A stretch of DNA of 35,425 nucleotides from Candidatus Cloacimonadota bacterium. GTDB lineage: Bacteria > Cloacimonadota > Cloacimonadia > JGIOTU-2. This document shows, one piece after another, positions 1 through 10,102 of this stretch. The notes under the pieces were generated by a model, which searched no databases, was not told the DNA's origin, and saw only the letters and a list, made by a program, of their open reading frames with translations. Where the stretch lies: the NCBI GenBank assembly GCA_011043895.1, contig DRBZ01000006.1, positions 1 to 35,425 on the forward strand, written 5' to 3'. How positions within the stretch are numbered: the first letter of the stretch is position 1; every line of letters begins with the position of its first letter. A program made the translations under genes and the position numbers.

Positions 1-312
1 GTAATTTTCCAACAAAATATATCGCAAACCCTTTATCTATAGTAATCCACAGAAATCACCTCCAAATTTTTGGGGGTATCCCTGTTTTCCGTAGCTGTAA
101 TATCTCACCTACTCTCAGATTTATTCCCGGATACTATTTCGATATAATCTTAAGCTGCATTACTTTTTAAAAATCTTCCAGATCTTTTTTGTTTCTCACT
201 TCAAAGGTGCAGGATTTTGATTTTCCAACGTTTTTTTGCTTGGATGTGCTGTCTGATTTCTTCTGATATGTCAAGTGCGGACACTTCTGGAAGATACTTT
301 AATGGAAAATAG

Positions 313-682
313 ATTGTTGCTTACAATTCATATAATTATGGTATCTGGGTAAGCGAAGCTCTTCCATCTATCACCTATTCTGATTTCTACGATAATGAAT
401 TTGAAAATTTTTTTGGTTGTGGAGATTCTGTTGGAAGTAATGTTTCCACAAACGTCAATGGAGATAGTTGCGATGTATATTATAATATCCAGGAAGATCC
501 GTTGTTCGTAGTTCCTGCAGATGAAGATTATCATCTAACCTGGACAGATTATTCATGATGAAATGAATGTTGGATAACATTCACTAACTTATCCGGTTAA
601 CAATTTATCATCTGGAATATATTTCATCATGATGAACATTGAGGGCAATGAAACGATCAGGAAGGTGGTATTGTTGAGATAA
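313..682 (+). pseudogene. Remnant of a secreted right-handed beta-helix protein with T9SS-type C-terminal sorting domain
   Basis: Frame 1, 313-555: IVAYNSYNYGIWVSEALPSITYSDFYDNEFENFFGCGDSVGSNVSTNVNGDSCDVYYNIQEDPLFVVPADEDYHLTWTDYS then TGA, preceded by an in-frame TAG at 310-312. Frame 2, 578-682: HSLTYPVNNLSSGIYFIMMNIEGNETIRKVVLLR then stop, which resembles a type A sorting domain end. No start codon, frames disrupted. Confidence 0.7.
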
Positions 683-796
683 GAAGGATTTACTTTTTTT
701 GTGGTCATTCGAGTCTTTCATGGTTCACTCTTCTTACAATTCTGGACATAAAAATACCTTTTTTCTTTTTGTATGAAAATTTTATAAAGGGGCAAA

Positions 797-3700
797 ATGA
801 AAAAGATTTTGTGTACTCTCGCAGTTTTTATCCTTGCAAATACTGCTCTTTTTGCAGGCAAACATTTTACCTTTAACACAAAAGGTGATGGTATAGACAT
901 TCATTTTACAGATAGCAGAGCAACAGAGATTTTAGAAGAAAAGGTTATATCTACGACTATTACATTACCCTCAATGGATGTTGAAATCATTATCAACGAT
1001 TGTACAATTGCAGAATATTCCACTGATGGTGAACTTCTTTCTACATACAAAGGGAGTGCGGGTCAAAGAATCGCCGTAGCAAATAGTTTTGCATTTCGTG
1101 AACTGATCGGACATACTATCACTATTAAGAATGTAATTTACGATAAAGAAAAGGATATATACTCCGAAATAGTATCTGCAGATATCTCGGTCATCCCAAG
1201 AGGGCAGTTCAATTATCCGGGAAGCATCTCAAGAGTGTATAAACCTGTATATAGAAGTTTGGTAGAAAACTTCGATTCGTCCTATCTGGCTGGACTTCCC
1301 ACTGAGCCATCCAAAATGCTTATTATTTGTCATCAAATTCTGGCAAATTACATTCAGGATTTCATTAACTGGAAAGAAGCAAAGGGTATAGAGTGCCAGG
1401 TAGCAACTCTTGATGAAACCGGCACAACTTCTAATGAAGTAAAGGCATACATTCAGCAGGTATATGATACGTCAGATGTGCCACCGGATTATGTACTCCT
1501 CATCGGAGATGTTGACGATTATTTTGCAGTTCCTTCCTTCTATTTTAGCGCAGAAAATGATGTGTCGGATCATCCATACTCAATGCTTGCAGGTTCTGAT
1601 TATTTTCCTGAGGTAATAGTTGGTAGAATTTCAATCGATGAAGTAAATCAGCTTTGGACAATCATAAACAAAGTTGTATCATATGAAAAAACACCATATG
1701 TAACTGAACCCGAATGGTTGAAAAAAGCGCTTGTGGTAGCTGGAAATTACAGCACAACACCTCCCACGCCAAGTACTCCTGTAAAAGTATCCCGCTGGTT
1801 ACGTGACAAAATGTTGAATTATGGATTTTCTCAGGTTGATACGGTTTTCTATCCTCCCATATATCCAGGCACTTCAGAGATCATCAGCAGAATAAATGCA
1901 GGAATCAGTTTTCTTAATTACCGTGGATGGGGTGACGCCAATGGATGGCATTATCCAGAGTTCCATGTCAGTGACATGACCAGTTTGAGCAACGGCTTAT
2001 TAACCCCAGTTGTGACATCTTTTGTGTGTAATACAGGTGATTTTGCAAATACTTCTGCTGATCCTTGTTTTGGAGAAGCAATCACCCAGCTTGGTACACC
2101 CACCGCTCCTCAGGGAGGAGTTGTTTTTATCGGTCCTTCGGATCTGCACACAAGCACAAAATTAAATAATTCAATATTTTCCGGATTTTATTATGGTTTA
2201 CTCGACGAAGGGATCTATGATTTTGGCTCGGCAGTGCTTCGAGGAAAAGTTGAGCTATATCATAATTTCCCCCTGCAACAAGCACCTGGAGAGCAGGTTG
2301 AATTTTATTTTCATGTATATAATATTCTCGGAGATCCCAGTCTCACTATGTGGACAACGATTCCGGAGGAAATCGATTGCACACTTCCGGGTTCACTGAG
2401 TATCGGGACAAATTATCTGGATATTGCATGTCCAAATCTTGATGATGCTGTTGTTACTGCGATTAAAGATGGTGAGTTCTACAGTGTGGAAATGATTGAA
2501 AATGGACAGACAACATTGGCAATCTCCCCACAATCCGAGGGCACTATGACAATAACAATTACCAGCCCTAATTATATTCCATTCATTCAGGATATAGATG
2601 TTATTCAGGAAACAGTTGATGTTGGTGTACTTAGTTATGATGCTGATCCCGCTCTTGTTGCTGGAAGTACAAGCGATATCAATATAACGCTGAAAAATTA
2701 TGGAACTGGTTCTGCTGGAGGAGTACAGGCAACGCTTTCTTCCAATAGTGATTATGTAAATATCGGAACACCTACACAATCCTTTGGCGATATTGCTGCT
2801 GGGGAAACAGCAGATGGTTCTTATGACGTTACTATGGACGTCGAAACTCCCGATAATGAGGTTATAGAATTTACTCTTGCAATATCTCCTGATAATATAG
2901 CTAAAATCTCTATGTTAACTTCTTCTCTTGTCTTTGAGGTTGATGCAGTTAATGTAGTGACAGATAATGGCTGGCTTATCTCAGGGCAAACTAATGAGAT
3001 CCATGTAACAATAAAAAATATCGGTTCTCTTGATGGAAACAATATTCAAGGAACCTTATCAGTTTACAGCGATGCTGCAACTATGATATCTAACCAAGCA
3101 TCGTTTGGAACTATTACTGCAGGTACTACTGGTCAGGGGACATTTGATGTGGAAATCTCTGCTAACTGCTTCATCGGCAGGAACATTCCTTTTGAGCTGG
3201 TTTTAACCGATGAAGAGGGGAGAATTGACCATGTATATTTTTCCCTGGAAGTAGGTCCTGTAGATACTTCGGCTCCAACCGGACCTGATGCGTATGGGTA
3301 TTATGCCTATGATAGCTATGATGTTGATTATGATGAAGTGCCAACCTACGAGTGGATTGAAATCGACCCGAATGAAGGTGGACTGGGCGAAGTAATTTTG
3401 ATGGTTGATGATGATTCAGAAACCATCGATCTGCCTTTCGATTTTACCTTTTATGGAGAAATTTTCAATGAGATAACTATCTGTTCGAATGGATGGATAT
3501 CTTTTATTACCAATAATTGGACGAATTTCAGAAATTGGGATATTCCTTCAGCCCTAGGACCTTATGGGCAAGTTTGTGCATATTGGGATGATCTTATTGG
3601 AGAAACCTTTACAATCAACGATACAATTTATCATCATGATATGCGGATATGCCATTATTACGATGCAGCACAAAATAGATTTATCATTGAATGGAATGGA

Positions 3701-4285
3701 TGCGTGAACAGATTTGATGATACTTCTGTAGAGAAATTTGAATTGATACTCTTTGATCCTGCTTACACGCCTGCAAATGATGGCAATGGAGAAATCCAGA
3801 TAAATTATAAAACGATAAATAATCCGGATGCTACGAGCAATTATAGTACGGTTGGCATTGAGAATCTCGATCAATCTGATGGAGTACTTTATACGTATGC
3901 AAATGTGTATCCTGCAAGTGCTACTGAACTCGAGAACGAATTGGCAATCAAATTTACCACCGATCCTCCTGATCCCTATTATGATTTTGATGAATCGGAA
4001 ATTGAAACAGTTACACTTCAGATCTATCCTCAACCAACTGAAGGTATAACGCAGATAAGTTATAAAAGAAAAGAGATTTCGCCAGATCAGATTACTGCAT
4101 CGATCTACAATATTAAAGGGCAGAAGATCATAGAACTGACACCAGAAACCTCAGAGGATAAGGTTATAATCTTAACCTGGGATGGTCGGAATGAAGCTCA
4201 AAATGCTGTACCAAATGGAATATACTTTATCAAGATAAGAGATAATAAAACTCAGATTATTGATAAAATAATTCTTTTAAAATAG
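797..4285 (+). CDS. Peptidase C25 (gingipain-like) family secreted protein with CARDB-like repeats and T9SS/FlgD-like C-terminal sorting domain
   Basis: 1162-aa ORF with signal peptide MKKILCTLAVFILANTALFA. C25-like core (PPDYVLLIGDVDDY, VIVGRISI, FLNYRGWG, SFVCNTGDF, NILGDPSL). Two CARDB-like repeats. C-terminal ...IYNIKGQKI...WDGRNEAQNAVPNGIYFIKIRDNKTQIIDKIILLK. AAGGGG upstream of ATG 797. Confidence 0.88.
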   Translation: MKKILCTLAVFILANTALFAGKHFTFNTKGDGIDIHFTDSRATEILEEKVISTTITLPSMDVEIIINDCTIAEYSTDGELLSTYKGSAGQRIAVANSFAFRELIGHTITIKNVIYDKEKDIYSEIVSADISVIPRGQFNYPGSISRVYKPVYRSLVENFDSSYLAGLPTEPSKMLIICHQILANYIQDFINWKEAKGIECQVATLDETGTTSNEVKAYIQQVYDTSDVPPDYVLLIGDVDDYFAVPSFYFSAENDVSDHPYSMLAGSDYFPEVIVGRISIDEVNQLWTIINKVVSYEKTPYVTEPEWLKKALVVAGNYSTTPPTPSTPVKVSRWLRDKMLNYGFSQVDTVFYPPIYPGTSEIISRINAGISFLNYRGWGDANGWHYPEFHVSDMTSLSNGLLTPVVTSFVCNTGDFANTSADPCFGEAITQLGTPTAPQGGVVFIGPSDLHTSTKLNNSIFSGFYYGLLDEGIYDFGSAVLRGKVELYHNFPLQQAPGEQVEFYFHVYNILGDPSLTMWTTIPEEIDCTLPGSLSIGTNYLDIACPNLDDAVVTAIKDGEFYSVEMIENGQTTLAISPQSEGTMTITITSPNYIPFIQDIDVIQETVDVGVLSYDADPALVAGSTSDINITLKNYGTGSAGGVQATLSSNSDYVNIGTPTQSFGDIAAGETADGSYDVTMDVETPDNEVIEFTLAISPDNIAKISMLTSSLVFEVDAVNVVTDNGWLISGQTNEIHVTIKNIGSLDGNNIQGTLSVYSDAATMISNQASFGTITAGTTGQGTFDVEISANCFIGRNIPFELVLTDEEGRIDHVYFSLEVGPVDTSAPTGPDAYGYYAYDSYDVDYDEVPTYEWIEIDPNEGGLGEVILMVDDDSETIDLPFDFTFYGEIFNEITICSNGWISFITNNWTNFRNWDIPSALGPYGQVCAYWDDLIGETFTINDTIYHHDMRICHYYDAAQNRFIIEWNGCVNRFDDTSVEKFELILFDPAYTPANDGNGEIQINYKTINNPDATSNYSTVGIENLDQSDGVLYTYANVYPASATELENELAIKFTTDPPDPYYDFDESEIETVTLQIYPQPTEGITQISYKRKEISPDQITASIYNIKGQKIIELTPETSEDKVIILTWDGRNEAQNAVPNGIYFIKIRDNKTQIIDKIILLK

Positions 4286-4301
4286 GAAATAGGAGTACAA
4301 A

Positions 4302-5747
4302 GTGAAAGACCTTTTACAACTTGCCTTGGATGCTGCAATCTTGCACGGAGCATCCTATGCTGATATTCGTATAATAAACCTAAAAAATCAGAGTCTTGAG
4401 GTGAAGAATGGTGACCTTGAGACACTCGATAATAGCGACTCTCTCGGATTTGGTATTCGAGTGATTGCAAATGGTTCATGGGGATTTGCATCAAGTTCGA
4501 TCGTAACGAATAACGAGATTAAAAAAGTTGCGAAACAATCGGTCAAGATCGCCAAAGCTTCTGCCACACTACGGAAAAACAGTATTATCCTTGCACCAGA
4601 ACCTGTGCATCAGGATATTTGGACATCACCATATATTATCGATCCATTTGAGGTTTCAACAGAAGAAAAACTAGAGCTTCTCTATAAAATCAATAGCATT
4701 CTCAGGAAAAAAGACAAAATAAAAGTAGCGGAATCTTCGATGAGTTTCCTAAAAGAACATCAGTGGATGGCAAACACAGAGGGTACCTTTATCGAACAAA
4801 TATTACTCAGAAGTGGTGGAGGATATTCTGCCACTGCAGTTGATGGACCAAATGTTCAGGTTCGATCATATCCAGCTTCTTTTGGAGGACAATACTCGCA
4901 GATGGGATATGAGTTCATACTTGGAACTCCCTTTGTTGAGAATGCAGAACGGATTCGTGAAGAAGCGATTGCATTACTGGATGCTCCTGATTGCCCGGTT
5001 GGTGAGAAGGATCTGATCCTTGAAGGAAGCCAGCTTGCCCTACAGATACATGAATCCATCGGGCATCCTTCCGAGCTGGACAGAGTGCTTGGTATGGAAG
5101 CAAATTATGCAGGAACAAGCTTCCTTACTACTGATCTCTACAGAGATTTTCATTATGGTTCATCAATCGTAAATGTGGTAGCTGATTCGACCGTGCCAAC
5201 AGGGCTTGCAACCTTTGGATATGACGATGATGGCGTTCGTGCACAGCGTTATCATATGATACAGAATGGATTATACAAGATGTATCTGACAAACCGTGAA
5301 CTTGCGCATGTCATAGGAGATAAAAGAAGTCGGGGATGTAATCGAGCTGACGGTTATGACAATATTCCAATGATCCGTATGGTAAATATTTCACTTATGC
5401 CTGTTCTGGGGACTCTTGATGAGCTTATAGCAGATACAAAAGATGGAATCCTTATGGAGACCAACAAAACCTGGAGTATTGATCAACGGCGTTTGAATTT
5501 TCAATTCACTACAGAAATGGGTTGGGAGATCAAAAATGGTAAGAAGGTTAGAATGGTAAAAAATCCCACCTATCAAGGCATTACTCCAAAATTCTGGCAG
5601 AGTTGCGATGCGATCTGCGGTGAAGAGGAATGGCAACTCTGGGGTGTGCCAAATTGTGGGAAAGGACAACCTGGACAAACAGCAGAGATGTCTCACGGTG
5701 CAGCACCAGCACGATTCAGAAAAGTTACAGTCGGAGTAAATAAATGA
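4302..5747 (+). CDS. tldD: TldD-family metalloprotease
   Basis: 481-aa ORF with GTG start and AGGAGT upstream. HExxxH motif in IHESIGHPSELDR; TldD-like N-terminus (ASYADIRI) and C-terminus (GKGQPGQTAEMSHGAAPARFRKVTVGV). Confidence 0.88.
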   Translation: MKDLLQLALDAAILHGASYADIRIINLKNQSLEVKNGDLETLDNSDSLGFGIRVIANGSWGFASSSIVTNNEIKKVAKQSVKIAKASATLRKNSIILAPEPVHQDIWTSPYIIDPFEVSTEEKLELLYKINSILRKKDKIKVAESSMSFLKEHQWMANTEGTFIEQILLRSGGGYSATAVDGPNVQVRSYPASFGGQYSQMGYEFILGTPFVENAERIREEAIALLDAPDCPVGEKDLILEGSQLALQIHESIGHPSELDRVLGMEANYAGTSFLTTDLYRDFHYGSSIVNVVADSTVPTGLATFGYDDDGVRAQRYHMIQNGLYKMYLTNRELAHVIGDKRSRGCNRADGYDNIPMIRMVNISLMPVLGTLDELIADTKDGILMETNKTWSIDQRRLNFQFTTEMGWEIKNGKKVRMVKNPTYQGITPKFWQSCDAICGEEEWQLWGVPNCGKGQPGQTAEMSHGAAPARFRKVTVGVNK

Positions 5748-7351
5748 TGAAACTAGTTACATTTATATTAGTTCTATTAATTCTGTTCATAGCTTCTTGT
5801 TCGTTGTTTAAACCCTATTCAGCCAAGGATATTGAATCGAGCATTCCGATTGAGTATCGTGAAAAGGTACTGGAAACACTTGATGAAGCTGGTGATAACC
5901 AGAAGGAATTGCTCAAGGTGCTCTATCACTATAAAAATGATCCTCAAAAGCTGGAAGCAGCATCTTTTCTTATTGCTTATATGCCCGATCATGGCTATGC
6001 AAACGTCGCACTGGTCGATTCTCTTGGAGAAAAAGTTCCCCTCAATGTGATGGATTTTGAAACAGCACAAGAGGTTCAGACGCATATTGATTTTCTTGAG
6101 AAGGAGTTGGGCGAGCTTCAGTACAAACTTATAGAAAAAAGAGAGGATGAGAAAACGATCACCGCAGATTATTTGATTAATGATATCGATCTTGCTTTTC
6201 ATGCCTATGAAACTTTGCCCTGGACAAAGCAATATTCATGGGAAGATTTTAAAGAATATATTCTTCCATACCGAGGATCATCAGAGCCAATTTCAAACTG
6301 GAGACGATATTTCTGGGAAGAATTTGCAGATCTGAGGGATTCCACAAATGACGCACTAGAGCTTGCTTTTCTTGTGAATGACAGAGCTCGAAAGTTGTTC
6401 ACCTTCAAAGATGTTTTCTATTACCATCCAGCGGATCAAGGGCTTGAAGACATGCTTAAAAATGGGTATGGTCGCTGTGAAGATATGACTAATTTTGCGA
6501 TCTATGCTATGCGTGCTAATGGATTGGCTATCACCAGTGATTACACTCCATACTGGCCGGATAGATCCAATAATCATGCGTGGAACTCAATAGTTTTGCC
6601 CGATGGAGAAGTGATACCTTTCATGGGTTCAGAAGCGAATCCGGGAAGCTATAACCTGCAGGATAGAATAGCAAAAGTATATCGAAAGCTCTTTTCTCAG
6701 GAAAAGGGTACCCTTGAGCAGCTCATGCCAGATTCCCTGAAAGCACCACCATGGCTTGGATATAGCAATTTCAGAGATGTTACGAATAAATATGTAAATG
6801 TTTCTGATGTAAAAGTAAATGTTGATACAGAAGAACTTTTCCTATACATTGCAGTGTATAATGACAATAAATGGAATCCGATCCATTGGGGTGAAGTTGT
6901 GGATAACAATTCAGTAACGTTTACTGCCATGGGTCGGGATATTGCGTATCTACCAGTTTCTTATGAAGTTGTTGATACAATAGTGGTTGATGATGAAGAA
7001 AAACCACAATACGAGGTAATCCCTGCAGCAGCACCTTTTATTCTAACCACGGAAGGTATTCCTGAATATTTTGATAATTCTCCATTTGCCGGGCGAGAAA
7101 AGATCAATCAAGAGTTCAGCATGCACAAAACCGGACATGGTAGAGCTAACAAAATAAAAATGGATAGCACATATACATGGTTTGCATGGGCAGAGAATGA
7201 TTGGGAAGTCCTAGCTGATACAACAGCAGCCAGTGATTCACTGGTTTTTGAGTATTATTATCCAAATTCATTATACAAAGTAGAGGAAGAATGTCTTCAT
7301 CCTGATCCGAGGATTTTTACCGTTGAAGACGGAGAAGTCATTTTCTGGTAA
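5744..7351 (+). CDS. Transglutaminase-like domain lipoprotein
   Basis: 535 aa; lipobox-like FIASC near the N-terminus; transglutaminase-like Cys/His segments GYGRCEDMTNFAIYAMRANGL and NNHAWNSIVLPDG. Start overlaps the tldD stop (ATGA). Confidence 0.75.
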   Translation: MMKLVTFILVLLILFIASCSLFKPYSAKDIESSIPIEYREKVLETLDEAGDNQKELLKVLYHYKNDPQKLEAASFLIAYMPDHGYANVALVDSLGEKVPLNVMDFETAQEVQTHIDFLEKELGELQYKLIEKREDEKTITADYLINDIDLAFHAYETLPWTKQYSWEDFKEYILPYRGSSEPISNWRRYFWEEFADLRDSTNDALELAFLVNDRARKLFTFKDVFYYHPADQGLEDMLKNGYGRCEDMTNFAIYAMRANGLAITSDYTPYWPDRSNNHAWNSIVLPDGEVIPFMGSEANPGSYNLQDRIAKVYRKLFSQEKGTLEQLMPDSLKAPPWLGYSNFRDVTNKYVNVSDVKVNVDTEELFLYIAVYNDNKWNPIHWGEVVDNNSVTFTAMGRDIAYLPVSYEVVDTIVVDDEEKPQYEVIPAAAPFILTTEGIPEYFDNSPFAGREKINQEFSMHKTGHGRANKIKMDSTYTWFAWAENDWEVLADTTAASDSLVFEYYYPNSLYKVEEECLHPDPRIFTVEDGEVIFW

Positions 7352-7377
7352 AAATTTTTAACCAAAAATCGACGAAG

Positions 7378-7404
7378 GCGAGGATGCACATCCTCGCTTT
7401 CTTT
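7378..7404. terminator. Rho-independent terminator between convergent genes
   Basis: Perfect stem GCGAGGAT-GCAC-ATCCTCGC followed by TTTCTTTT, located between the convergent lipoprotein and aldehyde dehydrogenase genes. Confidence 0.8.
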
Positions 7405-7425
7405 TATGCTCGTTTTGCTGTTATA

Positions 7426-8838
7426 TCATATCACAAGCAGTTTCAACTCGGTCATTTCCTCAATAGAGTATCTGACTCCTTCACGTCCGAAACCTGAATT
7501 TTTCACACCGCCATAGGGCATCTGGTCAACACGGAAAGTAGGAGTATTATTGATGATTACCCCGCCCACTTCCAATTTTTTGAATGCAGTTTTTGTGTGT
7601 TGTAGATTATTAGTAAATACTCCTGCCTGAAGTCCGTAATCAGAATTATTTACCATGTCGATCGCCTGTTCAAATTGAGTAAAAGGAGTGAGGGTAACGA
7701 TTGGAGCAAATACTTCATTCTTTTCAACCTTCATGGCAGGTGTGGTATCGGTCAGTATCGTTGCCTGAAGTTTTGTGCCTTCACGATTTCCACCACAACA
7801 AATTTTTGCTCCTAGTTTGGTAGCTTCATCGATCCAGCTCTCAGCTCGTATTGCTTCCTGCTCGTTTATCATACAGTTGAGGAATGCTTCCCCATCAAGT
7901 GGATGGCCGATTGTAAGATTTTTAGTCTTTTCTGTAAATTTTGCTGAGAATTCATCAAATTTGGATTTATGAATGAAGATTCTCTGCGTGTGTATACAAA
8001 CCTGCCCGGCATAGGCAAATCCGCCCACTAATGATTTCTCGACAGCAGCATCAATATCAGCATCTTCATCAATGATAACTCCCGCATTTCCACCAAGTTC
8101 AAGACAGACTTTCTTTTTGCCGCACTGATCTTTGAGCTTCCATCCGACAGGAGGACTTCCGGTAAAGCTTATCATTTTGATGCCTTCACTTTTCACGGCG
8201 CTCATTATTTCTGCACCTGGGCAGGGAAGTACTGACAGCATACCATCCGGTACGTATTTTATCACAATTTCTGCAAGATTGAGCGCTGAAAGGGGTGCCA
8301 ACGAGGATGGTTTTATAATGATCGGATTACCGACTGCAAGTGCAGGGGCAACCTTGTGTGCAACCAGATTCAAGGGAAAATTAAAAGGTGTTATTCCAAG
8401 TACGGTACCCAGAGGGAATCGTTTGACTAAAGCGCTTTTTTTTTCACCTTTTGGAACACTATCCAAATCGAAGTATTCACCATCGATACGTTTCGATTCC
8501 TCAGCAGCAAGTATGAACGTTTGTACAGCTCTCTGTACCTCTCCCCTTGCAAAATTGATATTCTTACCACATTCAAGCGCTAGAGTTTCTGCAAATGATT
8601 CTGCAGAATTTTCGATATCTCGTGCAATTGCAATTAAGATTTCTGCACGTTTCCATGTAGGCATATTCTTTGTTTGTGGAAAAAATGCTGCTGCTTTTTT
8701 TATCGCCTGTTGTATATGCGTTTCATTCGCCAAAGATACGTCTCCCACAATTTCATTATCATGGGGGCATAGTACTGTTTTAGATTCCTTGGTTTTTACG
8801 GGTGTGTTGCCTATAAAAAGCGGATATTCTTTACTCAT
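7426..8838 (-). CDS. NAD(P)-dependent aldehyde dehydrogenase
   Basis: Likely start MSKEYPLFIGNTPV with RBS AGAAGG; the ORF track extends further upstream. ALDH motifs TPFNFPLN, KPSSLAPLSAL, SFTGSPPVGW, LELGGNAGVII, FAYAGQVCIHTQRI. Confidence 0.93.
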   Translation of the reverse strand: MSKEYPLFIGNTPVKTKESKTVLCPHDNEIVGDVSLANETHIQQAIKKAAAFFPQTKNMPTWKRAEILIAIARDIENSAESFAETLALECGKNINFARGEVQRAVQTFILAAEESKRIDGEYFDLDSVPKGEKKSALVKRFPLGTVLGITPFNFPLNLVAHKVAPALAVGNPIIIKPSSLAPLSALNLAEIVIKYVPDGMLSVLPCPGAEIMSAVKSEGIKMISFTGSPPVGWKLKDQCGKKKVCLELGGNAGVIIDEDADIDAAVEKSLVGGFAYAGQVCIHTQRIFIHKSKFDEFSAKFTEKTKNLTIGHPLDGEAFLNCMINEQEAIRAESWIDEATKLGAKICCGGNREGTKLQATILTDTTPAMKVEKNEVFAPIVTLTPFTQFEQAIDMVNNSDYGLQAGVFTNNLQHTKTAFKKLEVGGVIINNTPTFRVDQMPYGGVKNSGFGREGVRYSIEEMTELKLLVI

Positions 8839-9120
8839 ATAAAACCTTCTTCTGAGTTTATAAAAAGTATCCATAGAATTAATTTGTGATGTCAAATTTT
8901 TTAAAACAAGCAGAATATTAAATCTATCGAAAGAGAATCCCCAAAAATATAATTTTTTACGAAATCCTTGCAATTTATTGAATTTTGTATACACTTTTAG
9001 TAAATATGATAGATAAAAACAAATTGCGCAATGAAATCTATGTTGTTTTACAGAATCAGAATTCTCGTTTATTAAACAGTAAAATTATAACATCATTTGT
9101 TACAACAATCAGGAGTTAAG

Positions 9121-10101
9121 ATGAATTCAACACTACAAAAATTTGAGGAGATCGATTTCCGTCGATTCAGGATGCCGAAACAATTTGTTATCATCGGACT
9201 AATCATTCTGGTGGTCATCATTTTCATCATCACAGGTCTTTACAGTATCAATCCTGAAGAAGTTGGTGTGGTACAACGTTTTGGAAAGTATCATTCAACT
9301 ACTCAACCGGGATTACATTTCAAGATGCCTTTTGGTATAGACAAACTCACAAAAGTTAAAGTAAAACGTGTTTTTAAGGAAGAATTTGGATTCAGGACTA
9401 TTGAAGCAGGCGTACGCACACGGTATTCTTCCCAAAGTTATGAAAACGAATCGATTATGCTAACAGGGGATCTCAATATTGCAGATGTACAGTGGATTGT
9501 TCAATATAGAATCAAAGATCCCGTACAATATCTGTTTAACGTTAGGAATGTTGAGGAGACCATGAGAGATTTAGCAGAATCAGTTATAAGAGAAGTAGTA
9601 GGTGACCGAAGCGTTGATGAAGTAATTGTACTTAACAGAAAAGAGATTGCTGATAAATCACAGATTATGCTTCAGGAACAGATTGATATTTATAAAGCAG
9701 GACTTGAAATTGTTACCATAAATCTTCAAAATGTCAATCCTCCTAAAGCAGTACAGCCTGCATTTAACAACGTTAACTCATCAAAACAGGAGAAAGAGCG
9801 GATAATCAATGAAGCACTGGAAAAATATAATGAGATTATTCCGGAAGCTGAGGGACAGGCAAAGAGGACTATAGAAGAAGCAGAGGGATATGCAATTGAC
9901 AGGGTCAACAGAGCAAGTGGTGACGCAGATCGTTTTGTTCAGATGTATGATCAGTATAAGAACGCAAAATCTGTAACAAAGAAAAGACTCTATCTGGAAA
10001 TGATGGAAAAAGTACTTCCCAATGTTGAGAAAAAATATATAGTGGATGATGCTCAGAGTGGAATATTACCTCTCCTCAATCTTAATGAAGGAGGAAAATA
10101 A
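9121..10101 (+). CDS. hflK: FtsH protease activity modulator HflK (SPFH/band 7)
   Basis: Single TM then SPFH domain: GLYSINPEEVGVVQRFGKYHSTTQPGLHFKMPFGID. ATG 9121 with AGGAG upstream; paired with hflC. Confidence 0.9.
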   Translation: MNSTLQKFEEIDFRRFRMPKQFVIIGLIILVVIIFIITGLYSINPEEVGVVQRFGKYHSTTQPGLHFKMPFGIDKLTKVKVKRVFKEEFGFRTIEAGVRTRYSSQSYENESIMLTGDLNIADVQWIVQYRIKDPVQYLFNVRNVEETMRDLAESVIREVVGDRSVDEVIVLNRKEIADKSQIMLQEQIDIYKAGLEIVTINLQNVNPPKAVQPAFNNVNSSKQEKERIINEALEKYNEIIPEAEGQAKRTIEEAEGYAIDRVNRASGDADRFVQMYDQYKNAKSVTKKRLYLEMMEKVLPNVEKKYIVDDAQSGILPLLNLNEGGK

Positions 10102-10102
10102 G

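Noticed and set aside
1-310. Possible further upstream extension of the beta-helix pseudogene
   Set aside because: Frames 1 and 3 are partly open, but the translations do not clearly resemble beta-helix repeats, so I did not extend the call.
8132-8842. 236-aa + strand ORF
   Set aside because: Fully antisense to the well-supported aldehyde dehydrogenase; no recognisable domain. Treated as a by-product of codon composition.
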